DNA of 64,000 nt from Mucilaginibacter frigoritolerans (lineage in GTDB: Bacteria > Bacteroidota > Bacteroidia > Sphingobacteriales > Sphingobacteriaceae), in the NCBI RefSeq assembly GCF_007830615.1, contig NZ_VLLI01000011.1, forward strand, positions 171,084 through 235,083, read 5' to 3'. Positions 16,611-26,570 of the stretch are shown in pieces. The position numbers and the translations under genes are program-made. The stretch's first letter is position 1. Each line of letters begins with the position of its first letter. Under the pieces are notes generated by a model. It had not been told where the DNA came from. It did not search any database and saw nothing but the letters and a program-made list of their open reading frames with translations.

Positions 16611-16709
16611 TCATCCGTTTAAAATTCTCTGCAAACATTTTTTGCTAATAAGTCTTTTTATAGCAATGAACAAAGCTGTATATCTAATTGTGGCAATTTC
16701 AAAACCGGC

Positions 16710-17720
16710 ATGAAGTTTTTTAGCAAAAAATATCTCAAAAATATCTGGAACATACTGGTAGCTACCTTTATGGGCTTTATTGATGACAATGGACTAAAAT
16801 TGAGTGCTTCACTGGCATACTATACCATTTTCTCCATGGCTCCACTGTTAATTCTGGTTATATCCCTAATCAACCTGTTTTTTAGTCAGGGAGTAGCAAC
16901 AGATAAACTATATCTCGAAATGGGCCATTATATTGGGGCCGAAGCTGCACAGCAAATACAGGATGCATTAAAACACTTACAGCTTTCTGGTAAATCAACA
17001 ACAGCGGTAGTAATTGGCATCATCACCTTATTACTGGGTGCCAGCAGTATTTTTATTGAAATACAGGACTCATTAAACATTATATGGCAGGTTAAAGCCA
17101 AACCTAAAAAAGGCTGGTTAAAGCTGATCCAAAACCGGTTCCTTTCTTTTTCGCTGATTATAAGTCTGGGCTTTTTGCTACTGGCTTCATTATTAGTAAA
17201 TCTTTTAATAAGCGCGCTGGGCACTTGGGTTGAGCATTTTATGCACACTATTACTACCTTAATTATAAAAGGCATTAATCTGGGTATAACCTTTATTGTT
17301 ATCTCTGTGCTTTTCAGTATTATCTTTAAATTTTTGCCCGATGTAAAAATCAAGTGGAAAGAAGTCCGCAGTGGCGCTTTTTTTACAGCAATATTGTTTA
17401 TGCTGGGCCAGTATGCTATTAACCTGTATGTTCAATATACAGCAAAAACGTCAGCTTATGGCGCAGCAGGTTCCATATTGGTTATACTGGTATGGATTTA
17501 CTATACCGCGGCCATTCTATACATAGGTGCCGAGTTTACCCAGGTATATGCCGAAGCAACAGGCTGCAAAATTGAACCTGCCGAGTATGCCGTATCTGTT
17601 CAACAAACCGAAGTTGAAAAAGTAGTAAGCCAGTTACCTACGCAAAATCCAAAAATCAGCGGTACGCTAAAAAAGGAGAATGTTAAATCTCCACATTCAA
17701 AATCAATTTCAAATCAATAG
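16710..17720 (+). CDS. YihY/BrkB-family inner-membrane protein
   Basis: An integral membrane protein with about six hydrophobic segments. The family block DDNGLKLSASLAYYTIFSMAP sits near residue 25 and GAAGSILVILVWIYYTAAILYIGAEFTQVY near residue 265. The C-terminal 55 residues are polar and Ser/Lys-rich, likely cytosolic and poorly conserved. Members were first labelled RNase BN by mistake; their biochemical function remains unsettled. The last seven bases overlap the convergent carboxypeptidase gene at 17714. Confidence 0.85.
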   Translation: MKFFSKKYLKNIWNILVATFMGFIDDNGLKLSASLAYYTIFSMAPLLILVISLINLFFSQGVATDKLYLEMGHYIGAEAAQQIQDALKHLQLSGKSTTAVVIGIITLLLGASSIFIEIQDSLNIIWQVKAKPKKGWLKLIQNRFLSFSLIISLGFLLLASLLVNLLISALGTWVEHFMHTITTLIIKGINLGITFIVISVLFSIIFKFLPDVKIKWKEVRSGAFFTAILFMLGQYAINLYVQYTAKTSAYGAAGSILVILVWIYYTAAILYIGAEFTQVYAEATGCKIEPAEYAVSVQQTEVEKVVSQLPTQNPKISGTLKKENVKSPHSKSISNQ

Positions 17721-19039
17721 TTATCATGCAAAAAGGTAATTAGCTTTACCATTTCATCACGCACCTGGCTATCTGCCTGTATAAAATTATTGTTCATAAA
17801 TGAAAAAGCAAAACGCTTGCCTTTACGGGTTATAAAATACCCGCTCTGGTTGTAATTGTTATTCAGCGATCCTGTTTTTGCCCAGATAAATGGCTGCCCA
17901 TTGTCTGTTTTATATGCTTTTTTAATAGTGCCGACAATGCCGCCGGTCGGCATCAAACTGTGCACAAGACTATCACTTTTTACTTCATCCAAAATTTTGC
18001 ACAAAAGGGTAATAATACTCCGCGGCGTAAATAAGTTTTGCCTCGATAGGCCCGAACCATCAACCCATTGTGGTGCATCCGGCAGATCATTTAAAAAATG
18101 TGCTTTTGAATAACTGATCACCGAATCAGCATTAAGTGTTTTAAACCTGGTTGATGAGCAAACCAGTAAAAGTTGCTCCGCAATAAAGTTATCGCTGGGT
18201 TGCAGCATGTGTTTATAAACCGTATCTGCTTTTTCATCATACAATGTTTGTGCATCAGCAGTAAGCGGCATAGTTATCAGCCTCACCGTATCTTTTAAAG
18301 TATCCTGCAAAAGCGAAACGGTTAAATCAGCACTGGTTTTCCAGGGTATTTCCTGCCTGTATTTTTTAGGCAGCGGCATTACGGGGTAAATAAACAAATT
18401 GCTCACAAAATCCCGCCGTACCCTGAAACTATGTGGATGATAAGTACTATCTAACCTTAAGTATTTCTTTAAGCCGGCAGGTTGTATTTGCAGCGAATCA
18501 TTCTTATCAGCATAAAGCAGGGCAACGTTATCTTCAACGGGTAATTCATTAATTTCGGCCTGATAGTAATCATTGTAATCGTTCCAGGCCCAGCCATCGC
18601 CATATATATCACCCGTATAATTCCCGGCAGCAAAGAATAGCTTTTTGTGACTATTCTTCAAAAAATTAAATGCTTTAATGCCCTTCAAATCACTATGCAA
18701 AAAAGAAGGATCTCCGGTACCCCAAAAAATAAGAGAATCGCCGTGTATCACATATTTTAATGCGGGAATTGAATCACCCAGCATTTTTAAACAGGTATAA
18801 TAAGTAAACAGTTTGGTGTTTGATGCAGGTGTAAAGTATTTGTCTTCATTTTGCGCATATACCATCTTTTTGTTATCCAGATCATATAAGGCAAAACCTG
18901 TAAAATGGCTGTTCAATAGCTGCGAATGCTTAAATAACTTTTTTACTTTTCTCCTTTTTATCCTGCCGGCTATGGAATAGTCTGTATGCATCAACAGGCT
19001 GCTTATTAGCATGGTAATTACAAATACTTTACGTTTCAT
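17714..19039 (-). CDS. dacB: D-alanyl-D-alanine carboxypeptidase, PBP4 type (S13)
   Basis: A penicillin-binding protein of the S13 family. The three active-site motifs are present: SxxK in TPASNTKLFTYY (about residue 73), SDN in QPSDNFIAEQLL (about residue 287) and KTG in WAKTGSLNNNYN near the C-terminus. A signal peptide precedes, with a basic IKRRKVKKL stretch right after it. It is shorter (441 aa) than E. coli PBP4, with a reduced insert domain. Role: periplasmic peptidoglycan DD-carboxypeptidase or endopeptidase. Divergent from the aspartyl protease gene, with 52 bp between them. Confidence 0.88.
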   Translation of the reverse strand: MKRKVFVITMLISSLLMHTDYSIAGRIKRRKVKKLFKHSQLLNSHFTGFALYDLDNKKMVYAQNEDKYFTPASNTKLFTYYTCLKMLGDSIPALKYVIHGDSLIFWGTGDPSFLHSDLKGIKAFNFLKNSHKKLFFAAGNYTGDIYGDGWAWNDYNDYYQAEINELPVEDNVALLYADKNDSLQIQPAGLKKYLRLDSTYHPHSFRVRRDFVSNLFIYPVMPLPKKYRQEIPWKTSADLTVSLLQDTLKDTVRLITMPLTADAQTLYDEKADTVYKHMLQPSDNFIAEQLLLVCSSTRFKTLNADSVISYSKAHFLNDLPDAPQWVDGSGLSRQNLFTPRSIITLLCKILDEVKSDSLVHSLMPTGGIVGTIKKAYKTDNGQPFIWAKTGSLNNNYNQSGYFITRKGKRFAFSFMNNNFIQADSQVRDEMVKLITFLHDNY

Positions 19040-19062
19040 TAATATTTATGATACTTAAACTG

Positions 19063-19070
19063 TATATTTA
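19063..19070 (+). promoter_or_regulatory. -7 element for the aspartyl protease
   Basis: TATATTTA (one mismatch to TAnnTTTG) lies 22 bp before the TTG start at 19092 in the short divergent spacer. Confidence 0.4.
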
Positions 19071-19091
19071 GTAACCAAATATAAACATTAG

Positions 19092-20324
19092 TTGAGCAGG
19101 CTATTTTTTACGGTAAAGCACCTGCGTGTAATTGTTCTGTTTATTTTAATGTGCAGCGGCTTAATGGCCAAGGCACAATACTTTGATATAACAGGAAACA
19201 GTAAACACGTAACCATTCCCTTTAAAATGGTAAGGGACATGATAATTATTCAACTAAATATAAATGATAAGGGCCCTTTTAATTTTATTTTAGATACCGG
19301 GGTTGGCCTTATGCTGATTACCGATCCCAAATTAGTGGATTCAATCGATATTCAGAATAAACGCACTTTAAAAATTGGCGGATTGGGTGAGGGTGATGAT
19401 TATGAAGCTTACATTACTTCTGCTTTAAAAATTGGTATAAGCGGCCTTAAAAGTTATGACATTGGTGCTGCTATACTAAAAAAAGATCATTTTGGCCTCT
19501 CTAATTATGCAGGCATGCATATCCATGGCTTATTGGGTTATGAGTTTTTTAGTAATCTGGCTGTTAAAATTAATTTTGCCGATAGTACATTAACGGTTTC
19601 GCATCCAAAAAATATTAAGGTTTTTAGAAAAGGGGTCAAAATACCCATAAGTATTGAAGATAGAAAGCCTTATGTAAATGCAAAAGTCATTTTTCCAAAT
19701 GGTACAAAAACGAATGATAAACTGGTGCTCGATCTGGGAGCAGGTCATCCTATATCGCTCGAAAATGTTATAAAAAATCATGGCCTTCCTGAAAAGTTTA
19801 TAGCTGCAAATTTGGGTATCGGGTTAACCGGCCCTATTGATGGCTTTTTGAGCAGGATTAGTGAGGTTGATATCGGGAAGTTTAAAATTAAAAATGTGAT
19901 TACTTCTTTTCCTTCTGATGATGGAAAGGGTCAGCAAATAAAAAGGGATGGCAACCTGGGTATGGGAATACTAAAGAGGTTTCAAGTAATACTAGACTAT
20001 CCGGATAGCGTTATTTACCTGAAACCAGGAGTTGGCTATAATGACCCCTTTGAGCATGACATGAGCGGGCTAGAATATTACTCAACTGGGGATGATCTGA
20101 ATCATATTATTATAAGCCGTGTAGAACCAGGTTCAGCCGCAGATGCGGTTGGTCTGGAAAAAGATGATGAGATTATATCCATCAATTTTAAACCGGTAAG
20201 CCAAATGACCCTCGAACAAATCGACACCATCTTTAAATCACAAAGCGACCGTAGTTTATTGCTTCAAATTTTTCATGACAAAAAGCTGGATGGTGTTATC
20301 CTCACGTTAAAACGCAGAATCTAA
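19092..20324 (+). CDS. Exported retropepsin-like aspartyl protease with PDZ domain
   Basis: A 410-aa protein with a signal peptide (RVIVLFILMCSGLMAKAQ), two aspartyl-protease-like halves and a C-terminal PDZ domain. The first half has FILDTGVGLMLI with the catalytic DTG. The second has LVLDLGAGHPISL, where DLG replaces DTG. PDZ signature residues are IISRVEPGSAADAVGLEKDDEIISIN (two overlapping stretches, about residues 345-370). The start is TTG at 19092: a TAG lies directly upstream and only this start gives a full signal peptide. This architecture is common in Bacteroidota; substrates are unknown. Confidence 0.8.
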   Translation: MSRLFFTVKHLRVIVLFILMCSGLMAKAQYFDITGNSKHVTIPFKMVRDMIIIQLNINDKGPFNFILDTGVGLMLITDPKLVDSIDIQNKRTLKIGGLGEGDDYEAYITSALKIGISGLKSYDIGAAILKKDHFGLSNYAGMHIHGLLGYEFFSNLAVKINFADSTLTVSHPKNIKVFRKGVKIPISIEDRKPYVNAKVIFPNGTKTNDKLVLDLGAGHPISLENVIKNHGLPEKFIAANLGIGLTGPIDGFLSRISEVDIGKFKIKNVITSFPSDDGKGQQIKRDGNLGMGILKRFQVILDYPDSVIYLKPGVGYNDPFEHDMSGLEYYSTGDDLNHIIISRVEPGSAADAVGLEKDDEIISINFKPVSQMTLEQIDTIFKSQSDRSLLLQIFHDKKLDGVILTLKRRI

Positions 20325-20333
20325 TAAGCATTA

Positions 20334-20840
20334 TTACTCAAATCGCTGATTGTATACTTTTAATGCTTTACGGCTATGTTTAGCTGCCCTGGTAAAATTG
20401 ATAATATTGGCTATTAAAAATCCGGTTGCCAATCCGGTAAAAACGTAAGCGCTGGTCAAACTGTGCTTTTGGTAAATAGGGGTAGGTATCCCGTTAATCG
20501 TACCCATTGTTTCGGTGGCATATTTGTTATTGTTACCAAACTCAATTGCTGCTCCAATAGATGATAAAACAACTCCACCAGCAGTAATATAGGTCCAGGT
20601 ATGATTGATTTTGGTTTTATTTATTTCGATTGCCGATGGCGCATAGGCCATTAACCTGATCATAACGTCCTCTCTTGTTTGCACTTTTCCGCCAATAGTG
20701 TAAACATACTCATCGTGTCGCCTGCCTTCTATGGGCATAATTTTAATCATGCTGTCGGGTTGGGCTTGTGGTTTTCTATCCTGTGCTTTTACCAGTAATG
20801 ATGATAATAATAAAAGGATGATGGCTAAAACATTTTTCAT
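20334..20840 (-). CDS. Hypothetical exported membrane protein
   Basis: I do not recognise the family. MKNVLAIILLLLSSLLVKAQ is a signal peptide; the start at 20840 is preferred over an ATG five codons upstream because it places the signal core correctly. A polar part containing RRHDEYVYTIGGKVQTRED follows, then two hydrophobic stretches (TWYITAGGVVLSSIGAAI-like near residue 85, AYVFTGLATGFLIANIINF near residue 130) and a basic C-terminus. It is probably an envelope protein. Its 3' end lies 9 bp from the convergent protease gene. Confidence 0.6.
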   Translation of the reverse strand: MKNVLAIILLLLSSLLVKAQDRKPQAQPDSMIKIMPIEGRRHDEYVYTIGGKVQTREDVMIRLMAYAPSAIEINKTKINHTWTYITAGGVVLSSIGAAIEFGNNNKYATETMGTINGIPTPIYQKHSLTSAYVFTGLATGFLIANIINFTRAAKHSRKALKVYNQRFE

Positions 20841-20971
20841 AGGATTAGGATTCATATGTATTTTTTAATTTTAAACAATGCTTAAATATAAACCGGCTCA
20901 TGTTACCTGCTTGTAACAATGGCAACCTTCTCAGCCTATTTATAAGTAAAAGGATACTTCTCAATAATTTA

Positions 20972-22285
20972 TCAAACCGCCTTTTTATAAAGGCCCCAAA
21001 CATAAAAGGGTATTCCGGCCATTAAAAGCAAAAAGCCCCAGTAAACGGTATCTCGCCCCGAACCTCCAATGGCCCATAGCGAATATACAAAAGCAAATGT
21101 ACCAACTAAAATTGCCGTTAACCAGCCGGTGTTATATTTTTGTTTTTCCTGTATCCGGATAATAATATATGCCCCTGCCGAAAAAAGGTAAGGTACAAGC
21201 GTAGTTAACGTGGTTAATAGTAATAAGAATTTAAATTGCTCAACCAGCCCTTGGGTATAATTCATCACCATAAAAAGTGAAACAAAAACGGCGCTGATAA
21301 TGAATGCAAAATACGGAGCACCTCTTTTGTTTAGCCTGCCAAATATGGATGGGAACAGTTTGTCATACGCTACGGCAAGGGGCATCTGGCCCTGTACCAG
21401 GGTCCATCCGTTTAAAGCGCCAAAGGCAGCAATAGCTACTCCTGCACTTGCCCAATATCTGGCATTACTACCAAACATGATTACGGCTGCATCAGCGTAA
21501 GGTGTAACAGAATGTTGCAGTATTTTTGCGGGGATAATACCCATAATGCTCACACTGCCCATTATATAAATCACCGTTGTAACTAACAAACCCAACATAG
21601 TTGCCCTGGATATGGTTTTACCCGGATTAATAACACTATCGGCAGGGATAGTAGCACACTCAATCCCCAAAAAAGAGAACATGGTAATAGCTGCCGATGA
21701 AGATATGGCATCAGCTACCGAACCGCCGGTGCTGTTAAACGGATGAAAATTCTGCATCCTGATAAAAAACAATCCACCAAATGAAATTACCAGCAAGGGT
21801 AATAACTTTGAAATAGTAGTAATCAATTGTACACTGCCTGATGTTTTAATACCCCGGTTATTAATCCAGGTTACCAGCCATACGGCACTCATCCCGGTGA
21901 TCACAGCAGCAACAGCATTAGTGGCCAGTATTGGGAAAAAGGTGCTCAGCGCACTTACAAAAGATATAGCAATTGCGGCCAAAGTACAAACCGTTGACAG
22001 CCAGTAGCCCCAGGCCACTAAAAATCCTGCAAAATCACCAAAGCCATGGCGTGTATAAGCGTAAGGGCCTCCATTACTGTGAGGTAATAACATACTTAAG
22101 TTGCCATATACCCTTGCTATAAAAAAAGTACCAATAGCCGCAAATACCCATCCCAATAAGCCAATACTTCCAAAGGAGGCCATCGCTGCCGGCACCAAAA
22201 AAATGCCGGCACCAATCATATTTCCTACAACCAGTGAGGTGGCAGGCCACAGTCCGATTTTATTATTTCCCGCCTTTCCGGCCAT
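20972..22285 (-). CDS. APC-superfamily amino acid permease
   Basis: A 12-helix transporter. The family's helix-1 signature is NMIGAGIFLVPAAMASFG, with the unwound GAG substrate-binding turn, followed by GNLSMLLPHSNGGPYAYTRHGFG in helices 2-3 and FSFLGIECATIPAD in helix 6. These features place it among AdiC/YjeH-like antiporters and permeases. Substrate is not determinable from sequence. No signal peptide. The gene is isolated and divergent from the TPR protein gene at 22480. Confidence 0.85.
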   Translation of the reverse strand: MAGKAGNNKIGLWPATSLVVGNMIGAGIFLVPAAMASFGSIGLLGWVFAAIGTFFIARVYGNLSMLLPHSNGGPYAYTRHGFGDFAGFLVAWGYWLSTVCTLAAIAISFVSALSTFFPILATNAVAAVITGMSAVWLVTWINNRGIKTSGSVQLITTISKLLPLLVISFGGLFFIRMQNFHPFNSTGGSVADAISSSAAITMFSFLGIECATIPADSVINPGKTISRATMLGLLVTTVIYIMGSVSIMGIIPAKILQHSVTPYADAAVIMFGSNARYWASAGVAIAAFGALNGWTLVQGQMPLAVAYDKLFPSIFGRLNKRGAPYFAFIISAVFVSLFMVMNYTQGLVEQFKFLLLLTTLTTLVPYLFSAGAYIIIRIQEKQKYNTGWLTAILVGTFAFVYSLWAIGGSGRDTVYWGFLLLMAGIPFYVWGLYKKAV

Positions 22286-22479
22286 TTTTAATTGTGAGGT
22301 TTTACAGTTACAAGATATTGATTTTTCATAATATTTTCGTTTAAATTAATAACAATAACCTGCCGACTTGATTTTATTAGTTAATTGCCTGCTTTTAAGT
22401 ACACAACCTTTTTACAATAGCATTTTTTGAATCAAATATTACTACTTTCGCATATTGTAATAACCCCCGAAAATATTTA

Positions 22480-23094
22480 ATGAGAATTTTTCTGATTATT
22501 TTGTTGAGTACCTTTTGTTTTTCTGCTTCAGCCCAATGGTACCGCGTTGATAAATTATTAAAAAAACATGAGCGACCGGAAGCTATTGAACCAATGGCAA
22601 ACCATTCAGCGGCCCTGTTGCCTGTGGCAACTTTACACCCCGCTCCGGCTATTATAACACAAGCACTGGCAAGTACCGAATACAGCTACCTGGCACAGGA
22701 ATCCATAGTAATGAAAACGGCCCAACATAATATGCGTTTCAGAGTGTATGCTGATGCAAGCTACAATTTTAGCGATCTGGCCCGGTTATATATTAAACAA
22801 AACAGGTATGCTGAAGCTAAATGGTACCTCTTACAAAGCAATCTTATCTCCCGCAGTCAAAACGACGATAAACACACCATTGCCAACCTGATTGACCTGG
22901 CTACCATAAAAGCCGGTTTAGGCGACTATGTACAGGCACTACAGGATTTAACAGAAGCACATGACCTTGCTTGCTTAAGAGATTTTAAAGAGGAGGAAGC
23001 GGCTATTGACAAAAAAATATTATATCTTAAGCAAACGCCAAAAGTAGATGTACGCTACGCCGAAGAACCACAGGGTACACCAAAGGCCGGTTAA
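22480..23094 (+). CDS. Exported TPR-like protein
   Basis: A 204-aa protein with signal peptide MRIFLIILLSTFCFSASAQ. Two helical hairpins between about residues 95 and 180 show TPR-like spacing: LARLYIKQNRYAEAKWYLLQS and the LATIKAGLGDYVQALQDLTEA stretch. It is likely a periplasmic interaction protein. A weak promoter box, TACTTTCG, lies at 22443-22450. No specific function can be assigned. Confidence 0.6.
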   Translation: MRIFLIILLSTFCFSASAQWYRVDKLLKKHERPEAIEPMANHSAALLPVATLHPAPAIITQALASTEYSYLAQESIVMKTAQHNMRFRVYADASYNFSDLARLYIKQNRYAEAKWYLLQSNLISRSQNDDKHTIANLIDLATIKAGLGDYVQALQDLTEAHDLACLRDFKEEEAAIDKKILYLKQTPKVDVRYAEEPQGTPKAG

Positions 23095-23216
23095 CAAATT
23101 TAAACACCTGTGTATTAGCACACAAGTCGTTATAATTAACTTTGTAACAATAACGTAAAATGCGTCGCGTTTTATAAAACAAATAAAACATTAATTGTAT
23201 TATTGTTATTCGTAAT

Positions 23217-23246
23217 AAAGAGACGGTTTATCACTGTCTCTTTTTA
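23217..23246 (+). terminator. Intrinsic terminator
   Basis: AAAGAGAC (23217-23224) pairs with GTCTCTTT (23236-23243), followed by a T-rich tail. It closes the TPR gene's transcript, 120 bp past its stop. Confidence 0.65.
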
Positions 23247-23319
23247 TTTACATTAGCAAATTAAAAATTAGGCACAAGGATTGATGGTTAAAAACCCCGA
23301 CTTAAATACTGTAAAGGAT

Positions 23320-25464
23320 ATGTTTAAAAAGTTATATTTAGTGTTGGTGCTAGGTGCCGCACTTGCGTGCAAAGCAGCGCCGCCAAAACACATAAAAGTG
23401 GCCGGATCAAATGACATTCAGCCCGATGAGCAGCAGAGTATTGTTGCTAAAACCGTTGCCCAATTTATCTCCAACTATAATTACAAAAAAGTTGAACTGA
23501 ATGATTCTATTTCGCAGGTGGTTTATAACCGTTATATCAAATCGCTGGATGAAAGTCATAATTATTTGTTAGCTTCTGACGTACAGGATTTCGATAAATA
23601 CAAAACTGTATTGGATAATGATGTGAAGGAAGGAAATCTTGCCGACGTATTTTATATTTTCAACGTTTACCAGAAAAGATACCTGGAACATATTCAATAT
23701 TCAATAGCGCATATTGATGATAACTTTGATTATAGCAAGAACGAAACTTTTGTATATGACCGCGATAACCAGCCATGGGTAGCCTCACAAAGTGAAATGG
23801 ATAACCTTTGGAGAATGCGTGTAAAATACGATTTGTTAAACTTGAAATTAGCCAACCCAGATATGACTAAAAACAAGGAAACATTAAAGAAACGCTACGA
23901 AAGCCTATTAACCCAGGCTAATAAACTGAACAATCAGGATGTTTTCCAAATCTTTATGGATGCGTTTACCGAAGCTATAGATCCACACACCAATTATTTT
24001 AATCCGGCAAATGCGGCCAATTTCAATATCGAAATGTCACGTCAGCTGGAAGGTATTGGTGCCGGTTTATCTACTTCAAATGAATTTATTACCATCCGTT
24101 CGGTTATGAGTGGCGGCCCTGCTGATAAAAGTCACCAGATAAATATTGATGACCGCATTGTTGCTGTAGCCCAGGGTAAAGACGGTGCATTCCAGAACGT
24201 TGTGGGCTGGCGCATTGAAAATGCCATAGCCTTAATACGCGGCGCAAAAGGAACCACTGTACGTTTAGAAATTTTACCTAAAGGTACCAGCGTTAGCAGC
24301 AAGCCTAAAATAGTTGAAATGGTACGCGAAAAGATTATTTTAAAAGATGAATCAGCAAAAAGCGAAATCCGTACTTACGAAAGCAATGGCAAATCTTTAA
24401 AAATCGGAATCATCTCGGTACCTGCTTTCTATATCGATTTTAACGATTACAAATCAGGCAATCCAAATTACAAAAGCACCACACATGATGTTAAGCTGAT
24501 TATTGATTCGCTAAAACAAAAAGGTGTTGATGGTATAGTGATGGATATGCGCCAAAATGGTGGCGGTTCTTTATTGGAAGCAGTTGATCTTACAGGTCTG
24601 TTCATTAAAACCGGTCCTGTTGTACAAGTGAGAAATTCTGATAACCAGGTTGAGGTTGATAAAGACGAAGATCCTTCAATAGCTTATACCGGCCCGCTTG
24701 CCATTCTGGTTGACCGTTTCAGCGCATCAGCTACTGAAATTTTTTCAGGAGCGATACAAGATTATGGCCGCGGCTTAATTATCGGTACACAAACCTATGG
24801 TAAAGGATCTGTTCAAAATGCTATCGATCTGGATAGGGTGATCAGTCCATCTGTAATTGAACGCATTTCAGCATTAACTAAAAAAACCACTACAAAACCG
24901 GTAAACACTGGTAGCCAGAGTGTTTTCGGGCAGTTAAACTTAACCATAGCCAAATTTTACAGAATAACAGGAAATTCAACTCAGCATAAAGGCGTAACAC
25001 CTGATATTCAGTTCCCCTCTATTATTCCTTTGGATAAATATGGTGAAGATACTGAACCATCGGCCATGCCTTTTGATGTAATTGCTAAAAGCAACTATAC
25101 CAAAGTGGGCGACTTTACACAAGTTGTACCTCAGTTAAGGAAACTGCATGATCAGCGTATGGAAAACAGTGCCAGCTATAAATATTTATTGCAGGATATT
25201 GCTGAGTTCAAAAAGCACGAAGATGAAAAGAGTATCACTCTTAATGAGCAAAAGCTAAAACAACAACGTGATGCTGATGATAAAAGATCGTTTGAAGATG
25301 AAAACGAGCGCCGGGTAGCAATGGGTTTACCTGCCTTGAAAAAAGGAGAAGCAAAACCAAGAAACGAAGATCTGGACTTCCTTAAAAAAGAAGCGGGCCA
25401 GATACTAACCGACTATATAAGTTTGGATGCTAAGTATACCAGCACAATAGTGCCGGCTAACTAA
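23320..25464 (+). CDS. prc: Tail-specific (carboxy-terminal processing) protease, S41A
   Basis: A periplasmic serine protease that degrades proteins from their C-termini. Order: N-terminal helical domain, PDZ domain (IGAGLSTSNEFITIRSVMSG and INIDDRIVAVAQG, about 245-300), catalytic core (VDGIVMDMRQNGGGSLLEAV, then FSASATEIFSGAIQDYGRG with the nucleophile Ser and GKGSVQ with the general-base Lys), and a basic C-terminal domain as in Prc. I start at the ATG at 23320 (MFKKLYLVLVLGAALACK). That gives a lipoprotein-like signal with a possible lipobox ALAC. Upstream TTG/ATG candidates at 23281-23284 would push the hydrophobic core inside. Confidence 0.92.
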   Translation: MFKKLYLVLVLGAALACKAAPPKHIKVAGSNDIQPDEQQSIVAKTVAQFISNYNYKKVELNDSISQVVYNRYIKSLDESHNYLLASDVQDFDKYKTVLDNDVKEGNLADVFYIFNVYQKRYLEHIQYSIAHIDDNFDYSKNETFVYDRDNQPWVASQSEMDNLWRMRVKYDLLNLKLANPDMTKNKETLKKRYESLLTQANKLNNQDVFQIFMDAFTEAIDPHTNYFNPANAANFNIEMSRQLEGIGAGLSTSNEFITIRSVMSGGPADKSHQINIDDRIVAVAQGKDGAFQNVVGWRIENAIALIRGAKGTTVRLEILPKGTSVSSKPKIVEMVREKIILKDESAKSEIRTYESNGKSLKIGIISVPAFYIDFNDYKSGNPNYKSTTHDVKLIIDSLKQKGVDGIVMDMRQNGGGSLLEAVDLTGLFIKTGPVVQVRNSDNQVEVDKDEDPSIAYTGPLAILVDRFSASATEIFSGAIQDYGRGLIIGTQTYGKGSVQNAIDLDRVISPSVIERISALTKKTTTKPVNTGSQSVFGQLNLTIAKFYRITGNSTQHKGVTPDIQFPSIIPLDKYGEDTEPSAMPFDVIAKSNYTKVGDFTQVVPQLRKLHDQRMENSASYKYLLQDIAEFKKHEDEKSITLNEQKLKQQRDADDKRSFEDENERRVAMGLPALKKGEAKPRNEDLDFLKKEAGQILTDYISLDAKYTSTIVPAN

Positions 25465-25479
25465 TGGCTCAACAGTATA

Positions 25480-25517
25480 AACAACAAATCCCGGTTAAGC
25501 CGGGATTTGTTGTTTAA
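25480..25517. terminator. Strong intrinsic terminator after prc
   Basis: A perfect 15-bp stem, AACAACAAATCCCGG (25480-25494) with CCGGGATTTGTTGTT (25500-25514), loop of five. Confidence 0.85.
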
Positions 25518-25551
25518 AACCTATTTGTGTTATATAAGTTATTCATGTACC

Positions 25552-25635
25552 ATGGCCAGAAAACCACTGCTTGAATTTACTGACAAAGGCATTGCCCTGC
25601 ATTTTCCCCGCATATTGCGCTGGCGGCATGATTAA
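25552..25635 (+). pseudogene. Possible remnant of a ligase-associated exonuclease gene (N-terminus)
   Basis: The 313-bp spacer 25465-25777 holds a terminator and this 27-codon fragment. MARKPLLEFTDKGI resembles the N-terminus I associate with ligase-associated DNA-repair exonucleases (metallo-beta-lactamase fold), where Y-C-P would follow. Here the frame breaks: CPA is encoded just after, in another frame, and no metal-binding motif follows. A further short open stretch at about 25627-25690 encodes MIKPKEEADTIESLKALLGE in a different frame. I read this as decayed DNA. Very short, so uncertain. Confidence 0.3.
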
Positions 25636-25777
25636 ACCTAAGGAAGAGGCAGATACCATTGAAAGCCTGAAAGCTTTATTGGGAGAGTAATTGTATTATT
25701 CATGTTAAATAACATCATCATAAAAAATTAAACGTTTTTATTTAAAAGGCATTAACTATTTTGTATAACTTAATTTT

Positions 25778-26566
25778 ATGAATATCCTCCACATCCTTAA
25801 CGGCGACGCTACCGCAAACAGTTTTGAAGATACCGGCCTCGATGGCGATATAATGGTTTGGCGCGAAGTATTATCAGAAGGGCCACTGGAAGAAAACATA
25901 ATGTCCGCCAGTTTCTGGCGAAACCGGTCAGAATGGATAGCGGGTGCGTTTACGGATATACCCGAAAACTATCAACAAAAAGTATTGGGCCAGCTTGCCC
26001 TATTGGATGAGCCTTATGATGAAATCAATCTTTGGTTTGAGTTTGATCTGCATTGCCAGGCCAATTTACTTGGGGTAATGACCTATCTTAAACAACGTAC
26101 AGATCTGTCATCACCAAATATCTACCTCATTTGCCCTGCAGATTATCCCGGCAAGGAAAACTTTAGGGGTATGGGCGAATTAAACGGTGAAGAACTGGAG
26201 TATTTGTATGATAATATCAGGGTTCAGTTAAGCGGTTTCGATTTCATTTTAGCTGCCGAAGCATGGGCCATATACGTTAGCCGCGATGTTGAAAAATTGA
26301 AAACCTATTTGGCTAAAACAGGCTTTTGGGGAAGCTTGCACCTGTTAAAACCAGCATTGGAAGCACAACTGCAACGGCTGCAGATAAATTCAAACGGCCT
26401 CAATTATATTGAACAAAAGTTACTGGATATTTATAATTATGACTATAAAACCAGGCCACAAATTTATCAGGCCTTTTGGGCAAGCGAAAAAATTTATGGC
26501 ATGGGCGATATGGAAATTGATATTTATCTTAGTAGGCTCAAAAGTAAATCATTGATCAATCTGTAA
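25778..26566 (+). CDS. DUF1835 domain-containing protein
   Basis: A 262-aa cytosolic protein. The N-terminal MNILHILNGDATANSFEDTG and the GDIMVWREVLSEGPLEEN segment are the hallmark of DUF1835; SFWRNRSEWIAG also fits. The C-terminal half is helical with a conserved pattern seen in DUF3658-like companions. Biochemical function is unknown. It is followed after four bases by a short-chain dehydrogenase gene, probably in one transcript. Confidence 0.8.
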   Translation: MNILHILNGDATANSFEDTGLDGDIMVWREVLSEGPLEENIMSASFWRNRSEWIAGAFTDIPENYQQKVLGQLALLDEPYDEINLWFEFDLHCQANLLGVMTYLKQRTDLSSPNIYLICPADYPGKENFRGMGELNGEELEYLYDNIRVQLSGFDFILAAEAWAIYVSRDVEKLKTYLAKTGFWGSLHLLKPALEAQLQRLQINSNGLNYIEQKLLDIYNYDYKTRPQIYQAFWASEKIYGMGDMEIDIYLSRLKSKSLINL

Positions 26567-26570
26567 GGCC

